Assembly: GCF_033304615.1 (NCBI RefSeq)
Contig: NZ_CP129118.1
Coordinates: 2,600,001 to 2,664,000 of the forward strand
Direction: 5' to 3'
Length of the DNA stretch: 64,000 bases
Source: Sporosarcina oncorhynchi
GTDB taxonomy: Bacteria; Bacillota; Bacilli; Bacillales_A; Planococcaceae
Every line of letters begins with the position of its first letter. Positions within the stretch are counted from its first letter, which is position 1. Of the stretch, positions 44,121 to 53,008 are shown one piece after another. The notes below the pieces were generated by a model. That model searched no databases. It saw only the letters and a list, made by a program, of their open reading frames with translations, and was not told the origin of the DNA. Both the position numbers and the translations under genes were made by a program.

Positions 44121-44290
44121 CGTTTGGTTGTGTTGCGGAACGGGTTGGTTGTCTTATCGCGAAGCTTGATTGTGTTACAAGACCGTTTGATTGTGTTGCT
44201 CTTAGTTGATTGCGCTGCGAGTCCGTTTGGTTGTGTTGCAACAGATGTTGAATGTGTTACGAGACTGTTTCGTTATGTTGCGAAAATCAG
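44121..44290. repeat. degenerate tandem array, about eight 20-21-bp units
   Basis: Units of the form GTTTGRTTGTGTTRCGARRC begin near 44122, 44143, 44164, 44184, 44205, 44225, 44247 and 44267. The period is close to two turns of DNA. There are no spacers, so it is not a CRISPR. The 64-codon frame through it (44124-44318) is a by-product with repetitive Val/Leu-rich translation. It fills most of the 367-bp gap between two convergent genes. Confidence 0.75.
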
Positions 44291-44298
44291 TTCGTTTC

Positions 44299-45123
44299 TC
44301 ACTCCCTGCTTCTCTTAACCCGTTTCAATGTAGCGACAATTAAAAAGCTGACAATGACGAGTAGTAGCCATGAGCTTAGTTTTCCTAGGCCGACCAATTT
44401 CCACACTTCAGCCTGGTTCGGATATTTCCATGCTCCGAAAAACGTGGCGATGTTTTCCGCAATCCAAATGAAAAAACCGATGAGGACAAACGACAGAACT
44501 ATAGGCATGCGGTACATTATCCCACCCACCATGTATGTAACCCATGAACGCCAAAATACGATAATCACAAACGCGGATAGCCACCAGCGGATGTCAATCC
44601 AAAAATGGTGCGTGAAGAAATTCAAGTAAATCGCATCGGCTAAGGACACAACAATCCAAAACGGCGGCCATTTAACCAGGTCCACTTGTAGCCTTCGCCA
44701 TGCCTGACAGAGATAACTTGCCACACTGGCGTACATGAAGCCACTGTACAAAGGTACGCCGAAGACTTTGGCATATCCTTCTTCTGGATACGCCCAGGAA
44801 CCCATATGTACTTTAAAGATTTCTAACGCCAGTCCAATTAGATGAAATAAAGTAATAACTTTCAGTTCATCACGTGTCTCTAGACCTGAACGCAACATCC
44901 ACCATTGTGTTAAAAGGAAAATGATAAGTAGCCAGTCATACCTCGGCAGAAAAGGTAGTTGTACAAATTTTGTTAGAGCTAATGAGGAAAAAATAACGAG
45001 AGGAAATATACAGGACAATGCCTGTTCTCGTCCAAACCGAAAAAGTTGTTGTATCGTTTTCCTAATATTCATAATGACGACACGTTCCCCGGATTGCTTC
45101 GTATAGTTGTTAAGTATGTTCAT
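44299..45123 (-). CDS. yoaT: DUF817 membrane protein, YoaT-like
   Basis: A 274-residue protein with about eight membrane segments and the DUF817 landmarks FKVHMGSWAYPEEGYAK, FGVPLYSGFMYASVASYL and THHFWIDIRWWL. ATG 45123 behind GGAAGGTGAG is used. The function is unknown. It lies downstream of yozG- and yoaS-like genes, the order of the Bacillus subtilis yoaS-yozG-yoaT cluster. Confidence 0.88.
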   Translation of the reverse strand: MNILNNYTKQSGERVVIMNIRKTIQQLFRFGREQALSCIFPLVIFSSLALTKFVQLPFLPRYDWLLIIFLLTQWWMLRSGLETRDELKVITLFHLIGLALEIFKVHMGSWAYPEEGYAKVFGVPLYSGFMYASVASYLCQAWRRLQVDLVKWPPFWIVVSLADAIYLNFFTHHFWIDIRWWLSAFVIIVFWRSWVTYMVGGIMYRMPIVLSFVLIGFFIWIAENIATFFGAWKYPNQAEVWKLVGLGKLSSWLLLVIVSFLIVATLKRVKRSRE

Positions 45124-45158
45124 CGACTCACCTTCCGATCCTCGTCAATCCACCCGAA

Positions 45159-45374
45159 CTATAAATTTTCATCACTACGGTATTCCAATATATCTCCCGG
45201 TTGGCAGTCCAGCGCGTTGCAAATAGCTTCCAATGTTGAAAAACGGATAGCCTTTGCCTTTCCATTTTTCAAGATAGAAAGATTGGCCATCGTTATTCCT
45301 ACCTTTTCCGTAAGCTCTGTTACGCTCATTTTGCGTTTTGCCAACATCACATCAATATGAATGATAATCGCCAA
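45159..45374 (-). CDS. yozG: YozG-like helix-turn-helix regulator
   Basis: A 71-residue Cro/C1-type regulator: IIHIDVMLAKRKMSVTELTEK, the recognition helix ITMANLSILKNGKAKAIRFS and CDALDCQPGD-like C-terminus (here CNALDCQPGDILEY). The start is TTG 45374, because GAGGTGA lies 5 nt ahead and the family begins at this point (AIIIxIDVML). It probably represses its own operon through the ATCGATAA-type sites upstream of yoaS. Confidence 0.9.
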   Translation of the reverse strand: MAIIIHIDVMLAKRKMSVTELTEKVGITMANLSILKNGKAKAIRFSTLEAICNALDCQPGDILEYRSDENL

Positions 45375-45384
45375 TGTTTTCACC

Positions 45385-45864
45385 TCAAACCGTTAAATCA
45401 TTTTCAATTTTTATCTCGATAGCGCTTGTTAATAACTTTTCAAGAACTGCCGCAAACACTGCAATTACGAATGACGCAAAAATAAGGACTAAGCCGATCA
45501 CTATAATTCCCGGCGCATCATCTCTTTCCGCCAGAAGATAATAAAGTGGCATGCCCAGTACATATAAACTGCTAATAAGGACGGCGCAGTATTTGATAGT
45601 CTTTAATGCTTTAACTGACCGTTCTGAGAAGGCATTCTCCATGTCAATTAAGTTTAGTAATTTGAATGTTTGATAGAGCGCAAAGTAAAAAGGGATTGCT
45701 GCCGCATACATGTTGATTAGAATAAGATATTTTATATAACTCATCTCCGGATACAATTCCGCTGCAAAGTTTGCAATGGTCGGCACGACAAATACGCATA
45801 AAGCAAGAATCGGTATCCCCATAACAACAACAGCCAACTTCAAGAACATTGTTTCACGTTTCAT
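45385..45864 (-). CDS. yoaS: DUF2975 membrane protein, YoaS-like
   Basis: A 159-residue protein with four membrane segments, the DUF2975 layout, including MENAFSERSVKALKTIKYCA between segments two and three. ATG 45864 behind GAGGTG. DUF2975 proteins are nearly always followed by a YozG-type regulator, as here (10-bp gap). The function is unknown. First gene of the yoaS-yozG-yoaT unit. Confidence 0.88.
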   Translation of the reverse strand: MKRETMFLKLAVVVMGIPILALCVFVVPTIANFAAELYPEMSYIKYLILINMYAAAIPFYFALYQTFKLLNLIDMENAFSERSVKALKTIKYCAVLISSLYVLGMPLYYLLAERDDAPGIIVIGLVLIFASFVIAVFAAVLEKLLTSAIEIKIENDLTV

Positions 45865-45905
45865 TTCCAGCACCTCACATCGTTAAAGTCCTTTTCAATT
45901 TACCA

Positions 45906-45942
45906 CGATATTTATCGTTTATCAATAAATCATTATCGATAA
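45906..45942 (-). promoter_or_regulatory. operator cluster upstream of yoaS
   Basis: Three ATCGATAA-like dyads lie in 37 bp: CGATATTTATCG (45906-45917), TTTATCAATAAA (~45918-45929) and the perfect palindrome TTATCGATAA (45933-45942). They are likely sites for the YozG-type regulator. Confidence 0.55.
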
Positions 45943-46051
45943 AGAACATTACAATGTTGTAAGTCAACTATGCTTCTCTACTAATTTAAAAGTTCCTCTC
46001 AGCAAATAAATGGTATACTACTAGCAAATTCAAACGCGAAAGGAGCTTACG

Positions 46052-46237
46052 ATGAACACGACATGCCCGATTTGCGGGAATTCCAATAACTGTTGCAACG
46101 GAATCGATAAGTCCAAGGGTATTTGTTGGTGCACACAAGAAACTTTCCCACAAGAAATTTTCGACTTAGTGTCTGATGAGGATTTACGAAAGAAATGTAT
46201 CTGTCAGGAATGCCTGCATCAATTTCCAAACAAATAA
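46052..46237 (+). CDS. small cysteine-rich CWC-family protein
   Basis: A 61-residue protein with eight to nine Cys: CPICGNSNNCC near the start, GICWC in the middle and CICQEC near the end, a CWC-type zinc-binding arrangement. ATG 46052 behind AAAGGAG. The function is unknown. It ends directly before a strong hairpin. Confidence 0.85.
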   Translation: MNTTCPICGNSNNCCNGIDKSKGICWCTQETFPQEIFDLVSDEDLRKKCICQECLHQFPNK

Positions 46238-46276
46238 AACGCCAACGCAGATTTTTCAAGCGTTGGCGTTTTACTA
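46236..46276. terminator. bidirectional terminator after CWC gene
   Basis: AACGCCAACGC pairs with GCGTTGGCGTT, with A/T-rich flanks. It lies between convergent genes. Confidence 0.85.
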
Positions 46277-46284
46277 TTAGAGCA

Positions 46285-47307
46285 TCATATTCTCATATTC
46301 GCTTTGCGGAAACTGTCAAACACTTCAATAGCGACTGCCACGACAATGGAGATGATTACTGTCCATTTCGCCCAGTTGATGAAATTGTCGAAGGAAGTGT
46401 AATCGATTTCCAGTAAGTCCACCATATATGGACCGACTGCTTCATTGATTAGAGCTGGGTTGCTTGCAATATATACAAGCACTAAAATGCTTAAAACATG
46501 CATGACTGCATTCGTTACTGCAAGCTTTCGAGTCCACAGCTTTTCTTTAAATTTATAAAGCAATACCCCGATTTGCAAAGCAGAAATGACTACGACGATT
46601 GGCCAGTAGGACAACAGGACGGGGTTATCAAATACAGGCATAACCATCCGCAACCCTTCCCCATCCATCTGTCGGTACACACCTATAAAACGGTCTGCAT
46701 TGAAATAAAATAGAAGTCCAATGACTGACCAGAAGATCCCGAATACAACTTCACTTCTCTTGATGATTTTCTTTTTAGGTATGATTTGCACGTTCTTTAA
46801 TGACAACGGATTCCATTTCTGCCCACCCATCATTTCCGACAGATTATCACTAGAACCTGCATATCTATCAATGAGGAAAAACGTCAATGTAATCCAAAAG
46901 AACACTTGTATGAGCACTTCTACAACACTTCCAATGAGCATACCCATTGTACCTGTGATTGCTGGGATAAGTGGCTCATCTACTGAGAAAGACAGCACAC
47001 TGTCCACAATTTGAACGAGTATTGCGATGAGAATTGCCCACGGGACAGCAAGCTTCATCACTTCTACATATGCATCATACACTCTCGGACCAATTAAATA
47101 CGACGGTGTATCGCGGTATTTCGCAGCAAGCTTCGCAGGATCGCCTAGCTTTTTGAGAACTTCCATCAATTCCTCTTCGGAATACGATTCTGGTAACATA
47201 TCTTCGATTGTCGATTGAAGTTCCAGCGCTATATCTTCACGATTATTCTCAGGCAATCTTCTCGTTACTTCATAAACATACACCTCAATCAGCTCCACTG
47301 TCTCCAT
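46285..47307 (-). CDS. HAAS-type membrane protein paired with PadR
   Basis: A ~340-residue protein. The N-terminal ~75 residues are a HAAS/permease-prefix domain (YVYEVTRRLPENNREDIALELQ, split; LGDPAKLAAKYRD), followed by about seven membrane segments. The start is uncertain: ATG 47307 is given, but GTG 47298 has better spacing from the G-rich site. It overlaps the upstream PadR gene by ~23 bp. It is the second such pair in the window. Function unknown. Confidence 0.82.
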   Translation of the reverse strand: METVELIEVYVYEVTRRLPENNREDIALELQSTIEDMLPESYSEEELMEVLKKLGDPAKLAAKYRDTPSYLIGPRVYDAYVEVMKLAVPWAILIAILVQIVDSVLSFSVDEPLIPAITGTMGMLIGSVVEVLIQVFFWITLTFFLIDRYAGSSDNLSEMMGGQKWNPLSLKNVQIIPKKKIIKRSEVVFGIFWSVIGLLFYFNADRFIGVYRQMDGEGLRMVMPVFDNPVLLSYWPIVVVISALQIGVLLYKFKEKLWTRKLAVTNAVMHVLSILVLVYIASNPALINEAVGPYMVDLLEIDYTSFDNFINWAKWTVIISIVVAVAIEVFDSFRKANMRI

Positions 47308-47632
47308 CCCCCTCAATCAATTTTTCCAGTTCCACAGTCATCGTTGCCCATTCGGATTTCAGCTGTTGATATAGGTCATTTCCATACTTACTAATAACGT
47401 AATATTTCCGAGGTCTGCTTTCCGTCGTATCCCATGTACTCGTCACTATTTCCTGTTTTTCCAATCGGCGAAGAAGTGGATACAACGTACTTTGTTCAAT
47501 GACGACACCCGCTTTTTCCAAACGCTGAACGAGTGAATAACCATATTGCGGAGTATGCAATTGACTTAATACGGCAAGTGTCAGCGTCCCCCTTCTCAAT
47601 TCAGTTGAAAATGTATCCAGCAAGGAATTCAT
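47285..47632 (-). CDS. PadR-family transcriptional regulator
   Basis: A 115-residue winged-helix regulator: ELRRGTLTLAVLSQLHTPQYGYSL (in parts ~11-34), STLYPLLRRLEKQEIV and RKYYVISKYG. It probably represses itself and the overlapping HAAS membrane gene. It is only distantly similar to the PadR at 587-910. Upstream (47652-47680) a TATAAT (minus strand, 47671-47676) is enclosed in an ATACT...AGTAT dyad, a possible operator. Confidence 0.9.
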   Translation of the reverse strand: MNSLLDTFSTELRRGTLTLAVLSQLHTPQYGYSLVQRLEKAGVVIEQSTLYPLLRRLEKQEIVTSTWDTTESRPRKYYVISKYGNDLYQQLKSEWATMTVELEKLIEGDGDSGAD

Positions 47633-47807
47633 AAGTTCACCTCATATCGTTATACTGTATATCGTACACTATTATAGTATGCAGAACAATACCAAATCAC
47701 AACCTCTATTTCACATATTTATACTCATATATTCCTACAGAAAATCTTAACGGTTTCATCCAGTCCACCGATAGTATGCAAACTTATATTTCTAGTAGGC
47801 ATGTCCT

Positions 47808-47836
47808 TTGACACACTGTCACGATTGCATTATCGT
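47808..47836 (+). promoter_or_regulatory. promoter of the symporter gene
   Basis: TTGACA (47808-47813), a 17-nt spacer and TATCGT (47831-47836), 60 bp ahead of the symporter start. Confidence 0.55.
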
Positions 47837-47895
47837 TTAGTTCTAAATAGATCATCCTCTATTTTAAAATCCAACAGAATGAAGGTGGGTATGCT

Positions 47896-49128
47896 GTGAA
47901 GAAAGTACTTAACTCTTATCTCCATGCATCCTTAATAGTAAAAATTACGATTGCCTTAGTTCTCGGTGTGCTCGTCGGTTTTATTTTTGGTGAACAGGCC
48001 GCCGTGCTTGCGCCACTTGGGGATTTACTGCTTCGTTTACTTACATTTCTTATCATCCCACTCATTTTCTTCACACTGATTGTCGGGGTGAATCAGACAA
48101 ATATCGGAAATCTTGGCCGTATGGGCGGTAAGGTTTTCATCTATTACACGATCAGTTCTGCATTGGCGATTATTGTCGGTTTAGTTGTCGCAAGTACTTT
48201 TCAACCCGGTACCGGCATGCATCTAACCGGAGATGAAACATTCGAAACGCCAGAAAACCCTGGAATTATTAATGTTCTCTTAAATATTGTTCCCTCCAAT
48301 ATTGTGACCGCATTTGCCGAGATGAATCTGCTCGGTATTATCTTCACCGCCTTGGCGTTCGGAATTGCGATTTCAGCTATGCGCGCATCGGAACAATTTA
48401 GCGAACTTGGAAACTCTTTATTCACAACCATCAACGCTTTGAATGAAGCCTCTCAATATATTTTGCGAGCAATTCTTCAATATGTTCCTATCGGAATCTT
48501 CGCGATTATGGCGAAAACGGTCGGCAATCAAGGGAGCGATACGCTCGTATCACTTGGGAGTATGATTGGCGTCCTCTACATTGCACTACTTCTTCAAATT
48601 GTTGTCTACATCGTTTTGCTTCTCATCTTTGGTGTAAAACCAGGCCATTTCATCAAACATGCTCGGACGCCTGTTATCACAGCATTTGTCACGCAAAGCA
48701 GTACTGGCACATTGCCACTTACTTTAACTGCAGCGAAGAATATAGGCATCTCTAAAAGTTTATATGGATTCAGCCTCCCTCTTGGTGCAACGATTAATAT
48801 GGATGGAGCAGCGATTCGAATAGCTGTTTCCGCTGTATTCGCAGCGAACATTTCCGGAAATCCGCTTAGCCTCGCGGATATGCTGATGGTCGTATTAATC
48901 GGCACACTCGCTTCCATCGGTACGGCTGGAGTCCCTGGGGCCGGAATTGTTATGATTGCTACAGTGTTCGTTCAATTGGGGCTCCCAATCGAAGCGGTCG
49001 CTTTATTAGCTTCGATTGATGCTTTGATTGGTATGGGTGCAACTGCACTGAACGTTAGTGGCGATCTCGTCGGTACCGCTTTGATTGATCAACATGAAAA
49101 AAGACGTGAACGTAAAATCGCGAAATGA
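47896..49128 (+). CDS. dicarboxylate/amino acid:cation symporter (DAACS family)
   Basis: A 410-residue transporter with eight membrane helices and two re-entrant loops. The serine-rich hairpin TQSSTGTLPLT (~260-270) and NMDGAAIRIAVSAVFAA (~297-313) match the glutamate/C4-dicarboxylate carriers GltP/GltT/DctP. The start is GTG 47896 behind GAAGGTGGG. It imports glutamate/aspartate or dicarboxylates with H+ or Na+; the exact substrate is unknown. Confidence 0.92.
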   Translation: MKKVLNSYLHASLIVKITIALVLGVLVGFIFGEQAAVLAPLGDLLLRLLTFLIIPLIFFTLIVGVNQTNIGNLGRMGGKVFIYYTISSALAIIVGLVVASTFQPGTGMHLTGDETFETPENPGIINVLLNIVPSNIVTAFAEMNLLGIIFTALAFGIAISAMRASEQFSELGNSLFTTINALNEASQYILRAILQYVPIGIFAIMAKTVGNQGSDTLVSLGSMIGVLYIALLLQIVVYIVLLLIFGVKPGHFIKHARTPVITAFVTQSSTGTLPLTLTAAKNIGISKSLYGFSLPLGATINMDGAAIRIAVSAVFAANISGNPLSLADMLMVVLIGTLASIGTAGVPGAGIVMIATVFVQLGLPIEAVALLASIDALIGMGATALNVSGDLVGTALIDQHEKRRERKIAK

Positions 49129-49170
49129 AAAAAGCCAAGTATCGGAAAACATCTCCGGTACTTGGCTTAT
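49129..49170. terminator. bidirectional terminator, symporter / LLM oxidoreductase
   Basis: AGCCAAGTA (49133-49141) pairs with TACTTGGCT (49159-49167), with inner CGG/CCG and A/T-rich flanks. Confidence 0.85.
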
Positions 49171-49176
49171 TTTCAT

Positions 49177-50193
49177 TTACTCCATCATTTCCCCAAGCAA
49201 TTCATACGAATGCAGACGGTCTTCATGGTTAAAGATTCCTGAGCTGATAATTAACTCATTCGCTTTTGTGGCGTGGACGAATGCTTCCATCTTCTCTTTC
49301 ACTGTTTCAGGACTTCCGACCATCACGGATGGCCAATTCGCTATTTCATCGAGTGTCGCTTTTTCATACGGTGAAAAGAAGGAGTCGACATCTTCGACGG
49401 GCGGTTTAAACTGTGTTGTGACACCTTTACGGATATTCAGGAACTGCTGTTGGAAAGATGTAGCGAGATATTGCGCTTTTTCATCCGTATCTGCAACAAT
49501 CGCATTCACTCCGAGCATGACATAAGGTTCCTTTAAGTCTTTTGATGGTTTAAAATTGCTGTGGTAGATCTGCAATGCTTGCATGAGGTACGCCGGTGCA
49601 AAGTGACTCGCGAATGAAAACGGAAGTCCTAGTTCTGCAGATAACCTCGCGCTGAAATCACTCGATCCCAGCAGCCAAATTGGGATATCTTGTCCTTCAC
49701 CGGGGACAGCGCGAACACGGGCTGATGGGTCGTATGTGAAGAACGACCGCAGTTCTGCCAATTGATCCGGAAAATCGTTACCACTGCTATTTAGCGTTCT
49801 TCGTAAAGCATACGCAGTCGCCTGATCACTCCCCGGAGCACGGCCCAAGCCTAAATCGATACGTCCTGGGTACAACGCATCCAATGTGCCAAACTGTTCA
49901 GCAATGACGAGTGGTGCATGATTCGGCAGCATGACACCGCCTGCTCCAACGCGAATGGTTTTCGTAGCGCCTGCCACATGACCGATAATGAGGGACGTCG
50001 CCGAACTTGCAACTCCTGGCATGTTATGGTGCTCAGCAAGCCAGTACCGGTTGAAACCCCACTTCTCGACATGCTGTGCAAGATCGACAGTGTTCTTGAA
50101 TGATTGCGATGCATCACTTCCCTCATTAATCATCGCCAGGTCAAGGATCGAAAGTGGGATGCCGTTAAACTTCTTAGATTGTGCAGTAATCAT
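49177..50193 (-). CDS. LLM-class flavin-dependent oxidoreductase
   Basis: A 338-residue luciferase-like monooxygenase (TIM barrel, FMN, no fixed partner). It has [13 protein letters not shown] at the N-terminus, [27 protein letters not shown] (in parts ~49-75), [32 protein letters not shown] and the C-terminal substrate region. It belongs to the group close to Bacillus YhbB/YceB. ATG 50193 behind AAGGAG is chosen over the upstream codon at 50271. Substrate unknown. Confidence 0.9.
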   Translation of the reverse strand: MITAQSKKFNGIPLSILDLAMINEGSDASQSFKNTVDLAQHVEKWGFNRYWLAEHHNMPGVASSATSLIIGHVAGATKTIRVGAGGVMLPNHAPLVIAEQFGTLDALYPGRIDLGLGRAPGSDQATAYALRRTLNSSGNDFPDQLAELRSFFTYDPSARVRAVPGEGQDIPIWLLGSSDFSARLSAELGLPFSFASHFAPAYLMQALQIYHSNFKPSKDLKEPYVMLGVNAIVADTDEKAQYLATSFQQQFLNIRKGVTTQFKPPVEDVDSFFSPYEKATLDEIANWPSVMVGSPETVKEKMEAFVHATKANELIISSGIFNHEDRLHSYELLGEMME

Positions 50194-50360
50194 ATGGAAC
50201 TCACTCCTTAAGTATATGAAATAGTGGTTCAGGTCGTTTATGCTCCCCTTGAAACACTGTATCAAAATCATTTCTTCATTATCGTACTGAATGGTTGTTC
50301 ACACTCTATCATACCGTTTTGCTATTCCATCTTCCAATGAACGGTATTATTGCTGTACAT

Positions 50361-50404
50361 AAAAACACTCCCCGAAACCAGCTTTCACTGGATTTCAAGG
50401 AGTA
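50361..50404 (-). terminator. terminator of the lipoprotein operon
   Basis: On the minus strand ACTCC/GGAGT and GAAATCCAG/CTGGTTTC arms form a stem followed by five T. Confidence 0.8.
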
Positions 50405-50419
50405 TCTTTTAATAAGCTT

Positions 50420-51946
50420 TTACTCAGTCACTTCAAAACCTAATCGGATTGCCGGCATTGCGGAACCCGGATGGTCTGATGAATACGTCAATTGCGGAAT
50501 CAATGTCATATCGGTATCTTTTTCTTTTTGTCTGTAAATACCTGGATACATGTCAATGACATGGTAGCCAACATCGCCTGTTGCAATCACATCGAATGTC
50601 AACGTCCCTTGGCTGTTGAATGAACAGAGATAACCTGTATAAGCATTATCATATGTCAGATAATACGCATTATCGAACTCCGTCCAACCGCCGCCTTTGA
50701 TTGTCACTTCAATCTTCGTGCCGACGGGACCTGATGTCGGAGAGATGCTGACAAGTGTAGGCTTGATGCTTAAATAAGCTTGGCCCACGACTTTATCGCC
50801 GACTTTCGCGTCAATCCGATGCGGAATCCCACCAAGATCGTCAGGAATTTTAAAATCATACGTGAACTTTCCATCGCTATCCGTCTTGACATTATCAAGA
50901 ACGGAACTTTCTTCAGCAAAGCCCAGTCCGCTGACCCGGCTGCCTTTCATCGTATTCCAGACAAGCTCAACTTCCTTGTTTTTATCAAAACCTTCAGCTG
51001 TCATTGTAACGGGATCACCGACCGCACCGATTTCAGTATCGAGCGTCATTGTGACACCTGAATCATTTTTCAGTTCAGGCATTTCAACTCCGCCGTTTGC
51101 TGCTACTGGTGCTTCTTCTACGTGATTTTCACCAACAAATTTCTCATCGGTAATTGTAAACATGAAGTCAGGTGCAGGCTTATCTGGATACGGCGATTGT
51201 AGGTAATTGATGTACTGCATACCTAGATAACCTGTACGAAGACGAATTGCATGGTCTCCGGGATTGCCTGCGGCACGGATTTTCGCTTCCGCTTTGCCGT
51301 TTGTCGCAATCGCGGATACGAGTCCTGTGTATTTATTGTCATACGTCAATTGCCAGTTACGCATATACGTACTATGCCCAAGACCCTCTACTTCAATCGT
51401 AATTTCCGTTCCAACCGGCCCGGATTCAGGCGTCATTTTGAATGTTGGGTCAACAGTGTATGCTGTCTGACCGATTTTCTTGTTATCAGTTGCTACATAG
51501 ACCGTGTAATCGCCGCCAAATCCTTCGGGTATTGTAAATGAACCTGACCATTTTCCGTCAGCATCACTTTTCCCTGCTAGGATGACGACATCTTCCGTCG
51601 TGAATTCAGGTCCAATTACTTCATATTGATTTTCGATGGCATATGATCCGTCAACTGTCGGCCAAATCAGCTGGACATCTGCATTATCAGGAAGCTGGTC
51701 AATGGTGAACTCCACTTCATCGCCAATAAAGCCTCTCGTAGCGGATAGTTTAATATTGTTTTTCATATCTTCCGCTTTATCCATCACTTTATCGCCATTT
51801 TTCTCTTCGCCCTCTGCCGTGTCGCTATCTGTTGAAGCTTCAGATTTGTCGCCATCGCTACAACCAGCAAGAGCAATCAGTACGCCAAAGATTAGCATGA
51901 GTACGAATGACAATGGTCTTTTTGAATTTGAATGCACAACGTTCAC
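50420..51946 (-). CDS. secreted lipoprotein with two duplicated Ig/IPT-like modules
   Basis: A 508-residue lipoprotein (lipobox LAGC, Cys29), then an acidic linker (~30-62). Two homologous modules follow, ~65-243 and ~298-472. Each has a beta domain beginning (S/L)xTxxGxxGDxV, a GGxx-rich strand, then an IPT-like segment with SGPVGT (175-180 and 405-410) and LTYDNxYTG (200-208 and 430-438). I cannot name the family. The start is GTG 51946 behind GAGG. It is 12 bp downstream of the CuA lipoprotein and certainly co-transcribed; a scaffold or binding partner on the cell surface is an inference. Confidence 0.75.
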   Translation of the reverse strand: MNVVHSNSKRPLSFVLMLIFGVLIALAGCSDGDKSEASTDSDTAEGEEKNGDKVMDKAEDMKNNIKLSATRGFIGDEVEFTIDQLPDNADVQLIWPTVDGSYAIENQYEVIGPEFTTEDVVILAGKSDADGKWSGSFTIPEGFGGDYTVYVATDNKKIGQTAYTVDPTFKMTPESGPVGTEITIEVEGLGHSTYMRNWQLTYDNKYTGLVSAIATNGKAEAKIRAAGNPGDHAIRLRTGYLGMQYINYLQSPYPDKPAPDFMFTITDEKFVGENHVEEAPVAANGGVEMPELKNDSGVTMTLDTEIGAVGDPVTMTAEGFDKNKEVELVWNTMKGSRVSGLGFAEESSVLDNVKTDSDGKFTYDFKIPDDLGGIPHRIDAKVGDKVVGQAYLSIKPTLVSISPTSGPVGTKIEVTIKGGGWTEFDNAYYLTYDNAYTGYLCSFNSQGTLTFDVIATGDVGYHVIDMYPGIYRQKEKDTDMTLIPQLTYSSDHPGSAMPAIRLGFEVTE

Positions 51947-51958
51947 CTTGCTTTCCTC

Positions 51959-52762
51959 TTATTCTACGACGACTAACTTAGCAGTCATATCTGAGTGTCC
52001 TGCGCCGCAGAATACACTACAGTAAATTTTGTACTCACCTGGTTTTTCAGGTGTGAATGTCGCTTCACCGTTTGCTTCTTCAATATTTACGTCCGTATCT
52101 TCAATCGCAAGGCCGTGCATTCCTTCATCAGAAGTCAACGAAACTTTCACTTCTTCTCCTGCTTTTACATAGAAGACTTTCTCACCTTCAGGACCTTTGA
52201 ATTCGAAGTTAACAGCATGTACTTCAACATTCTGGTTTGTTTCAACTGTTGATAAGTCTACTTCCTCTTCATCTACATCTTCTTTAGGTTCAGTTGCAGC
52301 TTCTCCATCCAAATCAACAATTGACAATAAAGAAGGTGCTACGTTAAACGGACGAAATTCACCTTTTAAATCTCCAGCTTCACCCGTTACGTAATACTCC
52401 AAGCTTCCCGTAGGTGTTTCCTCCGTGACAGGATAAGCGACAACCCAGAAGTCTTCGTCTCCATGTGTGCCATAAACCATATCCAATTCATCGCCAGTAG
52501 ATAAATGAACTTTCAAATTCGCATCTTTCACTTGCTCGTTCGTTCTTGAATCCAACGCATTCATGCGGAAGACGAGTTTATCGCCTGCTGAATAACGGCT
52601 AGCCAGAACACAGCCGCCCTGTTCAGAAACTGTATCCCCTGAAATCATTAGGAATTTGTCTCCGCCTGTTTCGGCATTCTCTTTTTTGTCTTCGCTACAT
52701 GCACCTAAGACTAAAAGTGCTCCAAACAATAGCGCCAACATCATCAACTTCTTGTTTTTCAT
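51959..52762 (-). CDS. lipoprotein with C-terminal CuA cupredoxin domain
   Basis: A 267-residue lipoprotein (lipobox VLGAC, Cys22). The N-terminal beta domain (~35-145) carries a Cys51 in QGGCVLASRY, followed by an acidic linker (~160-175) and a cupredoxin domain (~178-267) with every CuA ligand of cytochrome oxidase subunit II: H216, C248, C252, H256 and M259 (C-S-V-F-C-G-A-G-H-S-D-M). No transmembrane hairpin and no oxidase genes are nearby. ATG 52762 behind GGGAGG. Binding a dinuclear copper centre outside the cell is expected; the electron partner is unknown. Confidence 0.85.
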   Translation of the reverse strand: MKNKKLMMLALLFGALLVLGACSEDKKENAETGGDKFLMISGDTVSEQGGCVLASRYSAGDKLVFRMNALDSRTNEQVKDANLKVHLSTGDELDMVYGTHGDEDFWVVAYPVTEETPTGSLEYYVTGEAGDLKGEFRPFNVAPSLLSIVDLDGEAATEPKEDVDEEEVDLSTVETNQNVEVHAVNFEFKGPEGEKVFYVKAGEEVKVSLTSDEGMHGLAIEDTDVNIEEANGEATFTPEKPGEYKIYCSVFCGAGHSDMTAKLVVVE

Positions 52763-53008
52763 ATGTTTTCCTCCCAAAACACTAAAATATGTAACTATAT
52801 GTCTATTCCCTAACACTTGTATGTCTAAAACATTAAGTTTTGTAAAATGAGGTTTAACTTTCATTTTTGCATGTACTGGTTCCAACAGAAAAACTTCGTT
52901 GTATTTTCACTTCTAAAAATCCCTATTTTAAAAAAAGACTACAATGAAACTATTGAGCTTATTCATTCGTATGATAACTAGGTAGATTATAGAAAGGACT
53001 GAAACGAT

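Noticed and set aside
44121-44290. Possible CRISPR array
   Set aside because: Units are head to tail with no spacers, are degenerate, and no cas gene is in the window.
44124-44318. 64-codon frame through the tandem array
   Set aside because: The translation is a Val/Leu-rich by-product of the repeat unit and has no ribosome site.
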